DNA of 64,000 nt from Pochonia chlamydosporia 170 (taxonomy: Eukaryota > Ascomycota > Sordariomycetes > Hypocreales > Clavicipitaceae), in the NCBI RefSeq assembly GCF_001653235.2, contig NW_019154054.1, positions 29,633 to 93,632 of the forward strand, in the 5' to 3' direction. This document shows, piece by piece, positions 54,447-64,000 of this stretch. Every line of letters begins with the position of its first letter. The first letter of the stretch is position 1. A program made the position numbers and the translations under genes. The notes under the pieces are model-generated. The model was given only the letters and a program-made list of their open reading frames with translations. It did not search any database and had not been told where the DNA came from.

Positions 54447-56664
54447 TTACGGAGCCTCTTCGACCGTACTGAAGTTCCGACTGCGGAGAAATCTTATAAA
54501 TCGTTCCACGGTTCTCGTTCTCTTGAAGACAGCCATAACATCTCCCCTTGGGGCTCCACCTTCTGTGGAGGCTACGGTAGTGTCCTTCATGATGAGATGC
54601 ACGCGCAATGACTTTACGCTGTATTTAACTTCTGCAATATCCTTCAGCCGAACATCGAAATCGATAGGCTTTCGCAACAATCCCCACTTTACTGGATTTG
54701 TGTCTGTGAGAACCTGATGCTCAAAATATTGTTTGTCCTCCACCCAACTCCAGTACTGCGTAACCGACTCGGCACTTGTAAAAAATCGGGTCTTGACTTG
54801 GAGAAGTCTCCAATCGTTCTTCGTCACCGCCTCTCCGGTATACGAGTCTGCGTCAGAGAGTCCTTCAGTGTAAAACTCATCACGAGCGCTCTTATCTTCA
54901 AATGTTATCTGCTGCAGGTGATGTATAGCCTGCGCCTCATGCAGCGTCTCTGCCGGTGAAATTGTTGACGTTTCAGCCACAGTGCCATTTTTGGTTATTC
55001 CATGAGGGCCGGTACACGCATTACTAATAACATCCGAGAGCGACCTGCGCGTGACTCGATTTTGGGACAGATCCATGGTTGGTAACGACCCAGTCGACTG
55101 CCCTGGGGTACCAGAACGGTTCATGCCGCCATGTTGGGTACTCTGACCGCTTCGTGACTGCTCGTCAGACGGAGAGGCAGTTACTGGCTTCGCATTGAGC
55201 AGGGAAGCGCCACGACAGCTTTTACGACTCCATTCGCAATTCCCACACCGTCGGAAACTCCTGTCTTTGAGTTTGATACAGTCTTCAAATATGCCCCAAT
55301 TCTTCTCGCAGTATTGGCAACGCTGATCCATGACATCTCCAGTAGCCTGAATCATGCAGGAAATGACCTTGACTCCTTCCGGATCGGACTGGTTGGAAAT
55401 GGCAGTTAAATGGCTTTGATCGAAAGGGCGTCCTCGTCGAATTCTGACTGGCCTCAAGACGGCATTTTGCAAGATTGTATCGACACGTTTGTCATCCCAC
55501 TGGCCAACTGGCTCGATATTTCCGATGAAGCTGCCATCAGCATCGTTGACAGAGACAACAACGGTGTTTTCAGTATTATCCTGGTGGCCCTCGCGAGCAG
55601 TTATCGAATGTCCCGCAAAAGGCAGGGTGCCTGCTGCAGGCGTCACATTGCTCGTCAGATGGCCTGTGGCAGTGCTGCCAACAGCGTCAAAGAAACTACC
55701 ATTGATAGAGTAAGCGGCCGCATTATCCTGCTGGTTTATGTCTCCGTCAGGGTCAGGTAATTCGTCGCACTGTTCTCGAGAGGACCGGAGCGTGGTGTCA
55801 AACACATCTTGTCGTCGCATAGGCCTGTCCTGTTCGTCAACGGCTCGGGGGTCAGAATTGCTTTGGCGCTTCTTTGTCGAATATTGTTTTGTGCTCGAGG
55901 AGGCGTATCGTTTTCGTTTGCGCACATCGCCTTGTACGACCGTTGTCGGCCTGTCCTTGAGATAAATGTCAACTCCGCAGGGTCTAAGCAAGCGGGGAGG
56001 TCCGTACCCTGTGAGGTCTGTCCAGGTCCTTGGATGCTAGTCCGTATTCTGGTTCCGCATCGGTTGTCTGATCGCTTACGAGCACATCGCCCGGCAGATA
56101 CTGCTGCCGCTTCTCGAGGGGAAGTTTTTGGAGCGATCTTTTGACGACAGCAGGGCCTATTGTGGGAATCAGCTCGTCCGATAACCTTTGCAATACAGAC
56201 TCGACCTGGATCTCGTATTCGTGTTCTGCGTCTGCACGACCGCGATCTTTTAAGACTTGCAACTCGCCAGAATATCTCACAATATCATCTTGAAGCTCTT
56301 TTTCGTCGCCAGACTCTCGTCCAGATTCTAGTAGCTCACGAAGGCATCGAAAACGTTCCGCTATTTGGTGCTTTTTGTTTGCAACATTCGCATTGTATGC
56401 GTCTTCCGGAGTTTTGATCTCTGCGAAGGCGGTCGCACACTCTACAACAATGTTCCTACTGCGCTGGAGCTTCAACGTCGCAGGTGACGTGTCTGACGTT
56501 GTCATCAAGCTTGACGTTGGATCGTTGGAGCTGTTGCTGTTCATTAATAACGACTTTTTCCAACCCACCGCTTCCAATTTTCGAATAATACGAAAGCGGA
56601 TGATAAGTCGGTACGAGTCTCGGCAGGCGGTGTATGTGCAACATCGGCTACTGACCGGAGTCAA
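54447..56664 (-). pseudogene. Coiled-coil/DUF3716 zinc protein, frame interrupted near 56030
   Basis: The upstream frame (56664-55984; Met at 56544 is a good start) is helical and charged, with AFAEIKTPEDAYNANVANKK and a coiled coil through LRELLESG. The downstream frame (from about 56060 to 54447) reads LTGYGPPRLLRPCGVDIYLKD, then a disordered stretch, a DUF3716 zinc module (CQYCEKNWGIFEDC and CGNCEWSRKSC, about 55320-55200), and a C-terminal domain that looks PH-like (WSWVEDKQYFEHQ, WGLLRKPIDFDVRL, VHLIMKDTTVA, FIRFLRSRN). The two halves connect well only if one base is gained or lost near 56030-56050; the 24-nt GT-AG option is too short for an intron. Function unknown; DUF3716 is common in uncharacterised fungal proteins. 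Confidence 0.6.
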
Positions 56665-58255
56665 TGCACCAGCAGAAGCATGGAGATTCGGGTTCCGAAT
56701 GTAACACAGCCGCTAAAGCCGTCGCAAATAGTTCCGAAGAGAATGCACTGAAGTCAGAACCGCCCTGGCGAGTCTAATTGAGGCTTTCTTGTTGTAGAGA
56801 GTGGTGGTATGAATCATGTGTGAATCGGTTGCATGAAAGAAAAATTGAAAACTAATGCCCAATTCCTGTCTTGAAAAAGGAGCTTAGGGTGGCAGGCACA
56901 TCTCTCGCATTGGCCCAACTGACGAACCTCTGTGCGCGAAAATACCCCCACACCGGACATTTATTGAGACCCGAACAAGTGGGTCCATTCATGCAGTGCA
57001 AAAAACATCAGCACAGAGGGCCACAGGCTTGATACGCACTATTACAAACAAACCAAAAAATTCAAAAATCCATTGTCTCAGGCCCTGACTAATGCTCAGC
57101 GTCACGCAGACATGGAGTTTCAGCTCCCCAAATATGTCCAGTTGCACAGTATGGGACATGGTTTTCATGCTAGTAATGTGAAGTATGCCTTGGTGAACAA
57201 TTTTGGGTGCCGGGCTAAGGAAATTTCTTTGGGAATGATTGACCACTCAGCGCGGGTCGCTTCACACACCCAGTGCACCACCCGCGTCGCCTTTGGCGGA
57301 ATTCCAACTGACCATTGCGCCTTGTCTCAACCTGGCATTGGCGGCCCCCTGTCGCGCCCAGACGCGTTATTCAGGGTCTAAAGCCCCTACATAAAGTGTG
57401 AAGAAAAACATTTCGACTTGGTGTTGTCGCGTTATGATGCAGGTGTGTTCGATGTAGCAAAATGCGCTGGCTCGCAACATTGTGTCTTGTTACCAGAAAC
57501 ATCTCCAAGGTCTGTGCTTTCCGTATCCGGGAGTACCTGGGCTTACTGGCTGTAGAACAAAGCATCCATACCTGTGTTCGGCCATCCGAAAGGTTCAAGT
57601 TGATGCCAAATCATAACTGCCGGCAGGGCTATGTGATCTTGCGCAACTGCACCAACTTGCCCAATCTTGTCCGAATTATGGTAACAACGGGCTGTATTGT
57701 GCAACGTGAAGCTCTCCAACGCAATGCGCGTTCGACTGAGTTAACAAGTGGAAATTGTGTTCCGCAATAGCGAATGAAGCGTAAACGGCGTGCAATAATA
57801 ATGCTTTCGAAGCAATGTATGCGGCATGCAGAGCAAGACGATCCATTGCTTCCAAACCGCCTTTAATGTTGTGTCAACAGTGGCCAAGCCACGTTATGTT
57901 TGTCTACCTGGCTGTTATGGTGATTATGCCGCAGTCCCCTAGGATCTTTGAATAAGCTCTCCAATACGGCCCTATAAATCTTCACAAAATTTCTTGCATA
58001 TGTCAACTGGTAACATGACAAAAAGAGTGGCAAGTGGTGCGGTTGCCGAGCCACGCATCGGTTAGATAACTCAGGTGCACGGTGATGTGGGGGTATAAAA
58101 TTGCCAACATTCATACCGTACTATATATACATGCTTAGTTAATAGTTTACCAACTATCGACGAAAACAACTTCATTATCCAGCTGGCCGCCTCTCTCTCT
58201 CCAATAAGCCCCACACGATCCCAAAATAAATCCCTGAACAGATGGCACACGACTA
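56665..58255. other. Intergenic, no supported gene
   Basis: Frames at 57073-57381 and 57462-57770 have no domain. Right end is the insertion site of pogo element 2. Confidence 0.4.
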
Positions 58256-60190
58256 CTCGTGCCACGCCCCACTTTATTTGGAACTCGTAGAACTCGCACC
58301 ACCTAAAGGTGGTGCTGGACACCCATATAACCAGATCACCCAAATAACCACTTTTTGCACTTACCTTACTAGAATCGCTTCAACAGCCGCCTACCACCTT
58401 CAGAGTCCACTACTTCTGCTCTGTCCAGTCTTTCGGAGGCCCTCCATTTACGGGCTTCTTTTGCCGCTTCTTCAAATACACGTTTGCGGGCGTTGAGCGC
58501 CTTCAACTCTGCCGCCTCGACCATCCTCCTCGCCTTAGCCAGTTGGTCTTCCTCCCTCTGCCTCACCATCTCACGACCCTGCGCCACTGTTAACACCCCT
58601 CCTGACTGTAATGGACTATTCTTCAAAGCCTTACGTTGTTGCGCGAGATGCTCAGCCATTTTGGTTCTCCCTAGATCCCTCTTGGTTTGCATAAGCTCCG
58701 TGGCTAAAGACAGCGATCCTCTGATAAAGCGACTCATTTCGTAGCGAAGATCAGGGTCAAGATTCTCATCTTCCCTGATTAATCTCGTGACCTTATCAGC
58801 CACCTTGTTCATTTGACGAAGTGTTACTGGAGTGCTAAATGGTGAGGACTGTAATCCACTGAAGGGGGGAGATGGGGTACCCTCGGGCTGCCGAGCGGCT
58901 AAGATTTCGAGGACTGCCTGTGGATTGAAGGGATGGATCCCAGTTTTCTTAAATGCCGAGCGTATTGTACTCTCTTTAAATGCCTGATCTCGCACATTGC
59001 CTATGCAAGACAGGAACTCAAGCTTTCCAATATGGACAAGTCCATCTCGAACCATGATATCCAGTGCTTTTGCGTGGTAGTGCTTCAGTGGTTGAAAGAC
59101 TGCGACGTCAAGAGGTTGGAGGATATGAGTAAGGTTTGGGGGCATACCAAAGGGGATGATATCATGATCATCACAGTACTGGATAAACTGCTTCGTATGG
59201 TGGGAGCCGTGACCATCCAAGATAAGGAGGCGCTTCTTTCCAAGGCAGCTCTGTGCTGACCACTTATTGAAGTGCTCAAGCCACTCAAGACTTATCTCAT
59301 CGTTTGAATAGCCACTAGGAGTTGGCCTGATGGCAGCATTTTCATCAAGACCAGGCACGCCATACCACTTGGCCATGTGCATCTGCCCCGAAAGAATGAG
59401 AAAGGCTGGGAGCACACGCCCTCCCGCAGAGATACTCTCAATCGCAGTGGCAGACTCTCTGTTCTCAGGTAACCCGAAATAATGAGCCCTCTTCCGTCTT
59501 GTGACAATGACTTGGTCCTTTCCAACCCCAATACGGAATCCAGTCTCATCCATATTCCAGATGTCTTCCGGGGGAATCCCCTCTTCAATCAGGATAGTAG
59601 AGAGTCGTTGGAAATAGGCATTGACCCTTTCTAGGTCTTCAGAAGCCTGGCGATCCGAATGCATCTTCTTTTGAAGCCTTTTACTATACTTGTGACGTTT
59701 CAGAAAGCGTGCAGTCCACTTCTTCCCAACTGTCAGAGATTCCCCCGCTCCAGACCGCTCTTTCAAGATTGTATTTGCCGCATCAGTAACAAACTCAGTA
59801 CGCACTGCAAGATTGATACGATCAAGACGATCAATATAGCGACATAATGCATCTCTTCAGGGACAGTAAGCTTTGCGTGAGTTGGTGGGCGATCGGAGAG
59901 TGCGGTACGACCCTCGAGGCGGTAACGCAGTCGCCCACGTGGAACGCCAAACTCTCGCGCAACTGTAGCAATTTTGGCATGGGGAAATCCCCCAATGTAC
60001 TGCAGAGCTTCCTGAATCCTTCCTTCCATTTTTGTAGACCATAAGATCTAAGATGGCGGAGAAATTACATGGTTTTCAATGATAGTGCAAAAAAGTGGTT
60101 ATTTGGGTGATCTGGTTATATGGGTGTCCAGCACCACCTTTAGGTGGTGCGAGTTCTACGAGTTCCAAATAAAGTGGGGCGTGGCACGAG
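58256..60190 (-). mobile_element. pogo/Fot-type Tc1-mariner element 2, 1,935 bp
   Basis: TA lies on both sides (58254-58255; 60191-60192). The terminal inverted repeats, 58256-58360 and 60085-60190, differ only in the length of one T run over 105 bp. They begin CTCGTGCCACGCCCCAC and hold a perfect hairpin, GCACCACCTAAAGGTGGTGC. One transposase gene lies inside, on the minus strand. Confidence 0.92.
58369..60029 (-). pseudogene. pogo-type transposase with one frameshift
   Basis: Start ATG 60029. HTH (KIATVAREFGVPRGRLRYRL), then at about 59848 one base is missing after LTVPEE; the frame resumes as ALCRYIDRLDRINLAVRTEF. The CENP-B-like HTH (KKWTARFLKRHKYSKRL) and the full DDE domain follow: NMDETGFRIG, LLILDGHGSHHT, LTHILQPLDVAVFQPLK. 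The C-terminal basic region (KRVFEEAAKEARKWR) runs up to the stop at 58369. Apart from that single lesion the protein is complete, about 550 aa. It is a related but distinct family from the element at 21568. Confidence 0.85.
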
Positions 60191-60192
60191 TA

Positions 60193-61164
60193 CGGGCGGC
60201 TCGAGGAGTTGGTATCCTTGTAGCCCACGGTTCACCTCGCGGCTGAATTGATGGTCTTTGTTGCCCTAATGCAGAAAATGACTCGGTCAGAGCATCAGAA
60301 TTTATAAACCATAACTCGATTCGCCCAAGGACACAGGAACGGAATACTTCCGATTTGAAAATCTCTGTTCCACCGCTAAGGAGTCGTGATGAATCGGGAT
60401 GGCAGATCGCGTTGCTTAAGGTGGCTTCAGCAACCTAAATCTCATCCATCTTCTGAATTGGGGTGAACTCAATGACGGACTTTCCCAACCTCCTCTTAAT
60501 ATGTCTTGCCAATGCCGCGACCACAATTACAAACCATGTTTGTCAAATGTGACACAGCTCATTGCATCGAGTAATTGCTCTTGACGATGTGCTCGCCCAC
60601 GTAATAATAAGCCCGCTCCTGTTCAATTCTATTGCCTAACATTCTAATTCCAAAGTAAACTGGACTCACGCAGATGTACAGACATATGGCAGCCAGAAAC
60701 AGATTGTGATGCATGGCACTAATGCTTCATCACAGTGCTTGTCAGTGGCATCAAACTACGTTCCGTACACATTGCACCACCAAAAGAGGCCAAGCGAAAT
60801 GCTTCCAAAATAAAACATACATAGCAATTTAGATGCGCATTAGAGAGTTTATCTGGGAATTTTATCCTAAGCAAGTGGTGGCTCAAGACTCGGCGCACAT
60901 CCGACATTCATCGAGCCCTTGACCCGCGCCAGCGGTTTTCGTAACGGCTTCTGATTCAGATTTGAATGAGTCCACTTCGACGTCCAACACGACTTTGAGC
61001 TGATCTCGCGTAGCCATAGCGGCATGTATCAAGCAGACACCTTGGCAGGACGCCAAGGACCCTTTGCTGGACTCGTTCTGGAGTAGTCGGTTGGACTCGA
61101 CAAGGAACCTCTCAGCCATATCCCCGCGAGGCACGGCACCGAGATGGGCCTTTGGTGAAAGAGT
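60193..61164. other. Intergenic; includes dispersed repeat copy 2
   Basis: Nothing coding is supported. The second copy of the dispersed repeat is at 60963-61160 and directly abuts the 3' end of the Zn2Cys6 gene remnant. Confidence 0.45.
60963..61160. repeat. Dispersed repeat copy 2 (matches 36443-36636)
   Basis: Same orientation as copy 1; the two share long blocks such as GGCAGGACGCCAAGGA and CGAGGCACGGCACC. The minus-strand reading is slightly longer and more open here (61134-60883). Confidence 0.6.
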
Positions 61165-61851
61165 CTAGCCAAGCTGTAAGTCTAACTGGGATTTAGGATT
61201 GTCCATCTGGTCGAAACGTACACATTGATGGGCGCATATTGCGTTAACCAGTAACGGGGAGCAACAAGTCGCTGTACCGGGGTCTCCCGCCTTCATTTCA
61301 AGGAGAAACTTAGATCGAGGTATTGGAGGATACACATACAGATAATCCGTGGCGAAGTACTGAGATACAAGTGCCGAAACTACTTCATCCTCGGCGACGG
61401 CAGTCCATGGCAGGGCTGGGAGTCCTAAGTCGGGGGCAAAAGAACGCAGCGCATCAATTGGTCCGTGGCTGCTGATGCTGCGGATGGAGCGAATCTTCCT
61501 GAACGCGATGTATGCTTCGTCTTCGGGCATGGTTTGGATATACCCATATACTCTTTGTAGCCGATGAACTTCCTCCTTCAGATACTTGGGCAGCAAGCAG
61601 CGTAGCTCCGGAAGCAACGGCTACAGGTCGGTCTCTGACCTTCGCACTGCCAATTGATTGTCAGATGATGGGCACAGTTACGTAGAAGCGAACTGGTCTA
61701 CCTTTGCTTTCTTCCGGCGACACAGCTCACATGCCACGGCAGTCACAAAACACGTAGCAAAGGAGGGACTGCTTTCGCCAGAGTGTAGCACGGCTTCAGA
61801 ACGAAGAGATCGAACCCGGCCGGGGAGTGATCGTCGGTGCCCGGATTTCAT
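61165..61851 (-). pseudogene. Zn2Cys6 fungal transcription factor, truncated, frameshifted
   Basis: Start ATG 61851. Exon 1 ends ACELCRRKKAK at 61702; an intron (61701-61647, GTAGAC...CTGACAATC...GGCAG) joins CEGQRPTCSRC, completing C-x2-C-x6-C-x6-C-x2-C of a binuclear zinc cluster with an intron at its usual place. Just after, near 61625, a one-base change is needed to reach the next frame (KYLKEEVHRLQRVYGYIQ, the linker helix), which runs into the fungal transcription-factor domain (LVSQYFATDYLYVYPPI, CSPLLVNAICAHQC). The frame stops at 61165, far short of a normal 500-700 aa, and the dispersed repeat begins there. I read it as a broken regulator. Confidence 0.7.
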
Positions 61852-64000
61852 TGTGCCAGTCGATGGCGGAACGGCAAGCGAACTCCACACCTTTCAGTAC
61901 GAACTTCGTGGCGGATGGCTGGGGACCAGATCGAAACCTAAGTTCGATCTTTGGTGGCGGTGGTTTGGGTACAGGTGTAAGGACCAGAAGCCTGTGCAAA
62001 ATCAGCACTGGCATCAGCCAAATTCGGGTGGCTCCTAGCCACGCAACAGCCCTAACTTCTGGTGGAATGAATGGAACAGTCAAGAAACTCCATCGTTCTT
62101 GTGGGGGCCACTGGCTCTTCCAAATCCAATACTCTTGCCCAATTAGTCACAGACGGGTACCCTGAAATCGCCAGAAATGCCTGCACAAGCCTGGTAGCTG
62201 TGTAATTCTGAGTTTCAGTGTATCTGCTTTTGCCACAGAAACTGTGATCCATTGCAGCAGTTGTTGACGAGGATGACGGTGCAGTGAACAGTGAGCTGTT
62301 CCAATGGAGTGTACAGACGGCAAGATGGATGGGATTCCCAGCAGGTCAAATTACATACGGATGTCCGCTTGCACAACGGCAAAGGGTCTCGGCAACCATT
62401 GAGCAAAGATGTAAGAGGGGTGCTTGAACGTCGACAGGCGTGCAGCTCTGTAAGCATTTGCGTCAATACTGCTGAGAAGAGCAGCTGAATGATCTTTTCC
62501 AGCAGTGGGAAGCTATGCTCTGGAGGGGGGTGAACACTGGGCATTGGTACACAAGGAGACACGACTCTTCGATGGCCAGAGGGTTGTTGGTTGAGGCAGA
62601 CAGGGACAGGAGGTCGTCCTCGGGTATGGTAGATCACGGCAGTTTTTGTGTACACTGGCGGTGACATGACATTCCGTACGGCGAAGTCACTCACATCTCT
62701 GAGATACAGCGCCGGTGAAGCGACAACGGGGGAGGATATGAGGCGTCAAGTCGCGTCAGGCTTGCGTGTGTCTTGAGGTTTCGCGTTCAACAAGCTTCAG
62801 AGCAGGGGTGAGCTGAGAGCTTTGGACGATATGGTTGGACGGCGCAGTGGATTCCGGGCGTTTTCAGGGCTGGCCTTGTTCGTGGAACAGGTTGCTGACA
62901 GTGACAGGGGAGAGATGTACCAGGCAGGTTGATCCGACCCAATCCTGCGTCCAGCAGATGCATGTGCAGGGGTCCAAGGGTCATAGCACGATACAGTGTG
63001 AGTAGCCTGATGTCGTCCACAAGTGAGGAGTGGATCGTAATGACAGTGGAGCACGACAGCACCATGCGATGCAACGAATCCAGAGCGGCACAGGCAAGCC
63101 TTCGTGAAGTCGCCAATGGTGCCAGCGCAGTTGGACATATCTCATCTGGTTCTGAAAAGCAAATCAGCCAAAAAAAAACTCCACGTTTAGCTATATCTTC
63201 GGCTTTGTGACATGGCCGAAAATGGAGAGAGAGAAGGGAGAGGAAGCATGGAATGGTGATCTTTTGAATACAAGAGTATAGATCAGCGTCGGGATCCAGA
63301 AGTACATGACCTCCCAAGTTCAAGAGCCAACAACACGTTCAAACCAACAAAGCATCGAAAACCACCAACCACCACAGTTACATTGCCACGGAATAGGGAC
63401 CCCCTACCCCCCAGCCAAGCATTCCAAAATGATGCGCGAATTTCAGCCACTTCGATAGCCAACGAGTTGCCATATCCCACCTGAAGCTACATTTTGTTGT
63501 CTTGTTAGGTACAACTAAGGAGCAGCGACACGCCGGCACGGAGGACTTATGAGGCCGCGTTAAACTGATCTTAGGCGATGTGTTTGGTACGAGTGGTCAG
63601 TTGCGGCGAGCTCCCACGCAGACTTCAGCTTACTCGGAGAGCTGAAAGACAGCCCAACGCGAATTCATGACGCAGGCCTATTCATTGTCCAATGCTGCTG
63701 TCTACTCTGAAGAGGTCTGCTTTCGCGCGTGGTGTGGCCGCAAACATCTGGCCCTCTTGGGTCAGGCTTGTTGGAGTATATGTTGTCAAAGAGTATTTGC
63801 AACGACTTGCCCTAGAACAGCAAGTCTCTCCACTGTCGTCGGGCAAACAGTCTACTTAGAAGCGCACATTTGTTCTTGCTGCAGATCGCCGTAAGAGCCG
63901 TAGGTTTGAAACCACCATGGTATTCCCGGTAAGCACTCAATTAACCTGCTGGCACTGGCATGACAACGAAATGACTATATAACGATGCTGATATGACCAG
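61852..64000. other. Right end of window, no supported gene
   Basis: Several frames of 150-180 codons on the minus strand (62694-62215; 63323-62787) overlap frames on the other strand, are rich in Cys, Leu and Pro, and show no domain. I see no element ends or RNA genes. Confidence 0.35.

Noticed and set aside
55984..56020. 24-nt GT-AG intron joining the two DUF3716-gene frames
   Set aside because: Far below the minimum functional intron length, and it gives the wrong phase.
62215..63323. Two long minus-strand frames rich in Cys and Pro
   Set aside because: Opposite strand also open, no motif, no introns that extend them.

Overview
The window looks like a transposon-rich accessory region of a filamentous ascomycete (Pezizomycotina, most likely Sordariomycetes). 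Introns are short (about 50-95 nt) with GT-AG ends and CTRAC-like branch sites. The gene families are typical of these fungi: small BTB proteins, fungal BAH readers, DUF3716 proteins, PigL_N-type STAND N-terminal domains, Zn2Cys6 and C2H2 regulators. There are no bacterial-style operons and no rRNA or tRNA that I could support. The organism is inferred from these families, not from a database match.

Mobile elements: a decayed hAT transposase runs off the left edge (1-1600, minus). Intact or near-intact elements are a MULE with 116-bp terminal repeats (5752-8819), a hAT with a 9-bp direct repeat at its borders (14371-17316), a pogo/Fot-type Tc1-mariner element (21568-23511), a hAT with a complete 868-aa transposase, 19-bp inverted repeats and a perfect 8-bp target duplication (25482-28657), and a second pogo element (58256-60190). 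Two short non-autonomous hAT-like elements (3553-4114, 13406-14170) and a pogo fragment (about 53.7 kb) complete the set.

Host genes: the left 20 kb holds mostly gene debris between elements (Myb/SANT fragment, amidohydrolase remnant, BTB genes, a repeat-bearing frameshifted gene, an intact unknown two-exon gene, and a decayed Fta4/CENP-50-like kinetochore gene). From 31 to 48 kb lies a run of chromatin-type genes: two divergently transcribed HP1-like genes with reconstructable introns (31087-31967 minus; 34913-35767 plus), a C2H2 regulator (37947-38814), a BAH-domain gene without a PHD finger (40112-41338), a Rad60/Esc2-like SUMO-like-domain gene with a frameshift (43491-44971), and a further chromodomain gene (47406-48134). 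From 49 to 53 kb, three neighbouring genes share one C-terminal motif, made of two pseudo-repeats of about 23 residues, on different N-terminal parts (none, nucleoside phosphorylase, PigL_N-like helical domain). The right end holds a frameshifted coiled-coil/DUF3716 gene and a broken Zn2Cys6 regulator.

How the parts may work together (inference): the HP1, BAH, chromodomain, Rad60-like and Fta4-like genes look like extra copies of chromosome-maintenance genes gathered in a repeat-rich segment, as might be expected of an accessory chromosome or a subtelomeric or pericentromeric island. The 49-53 kb trio resembles parts of fungal NLR-like immune or incompatibility systems. Both ideas need genome-wide comparison.
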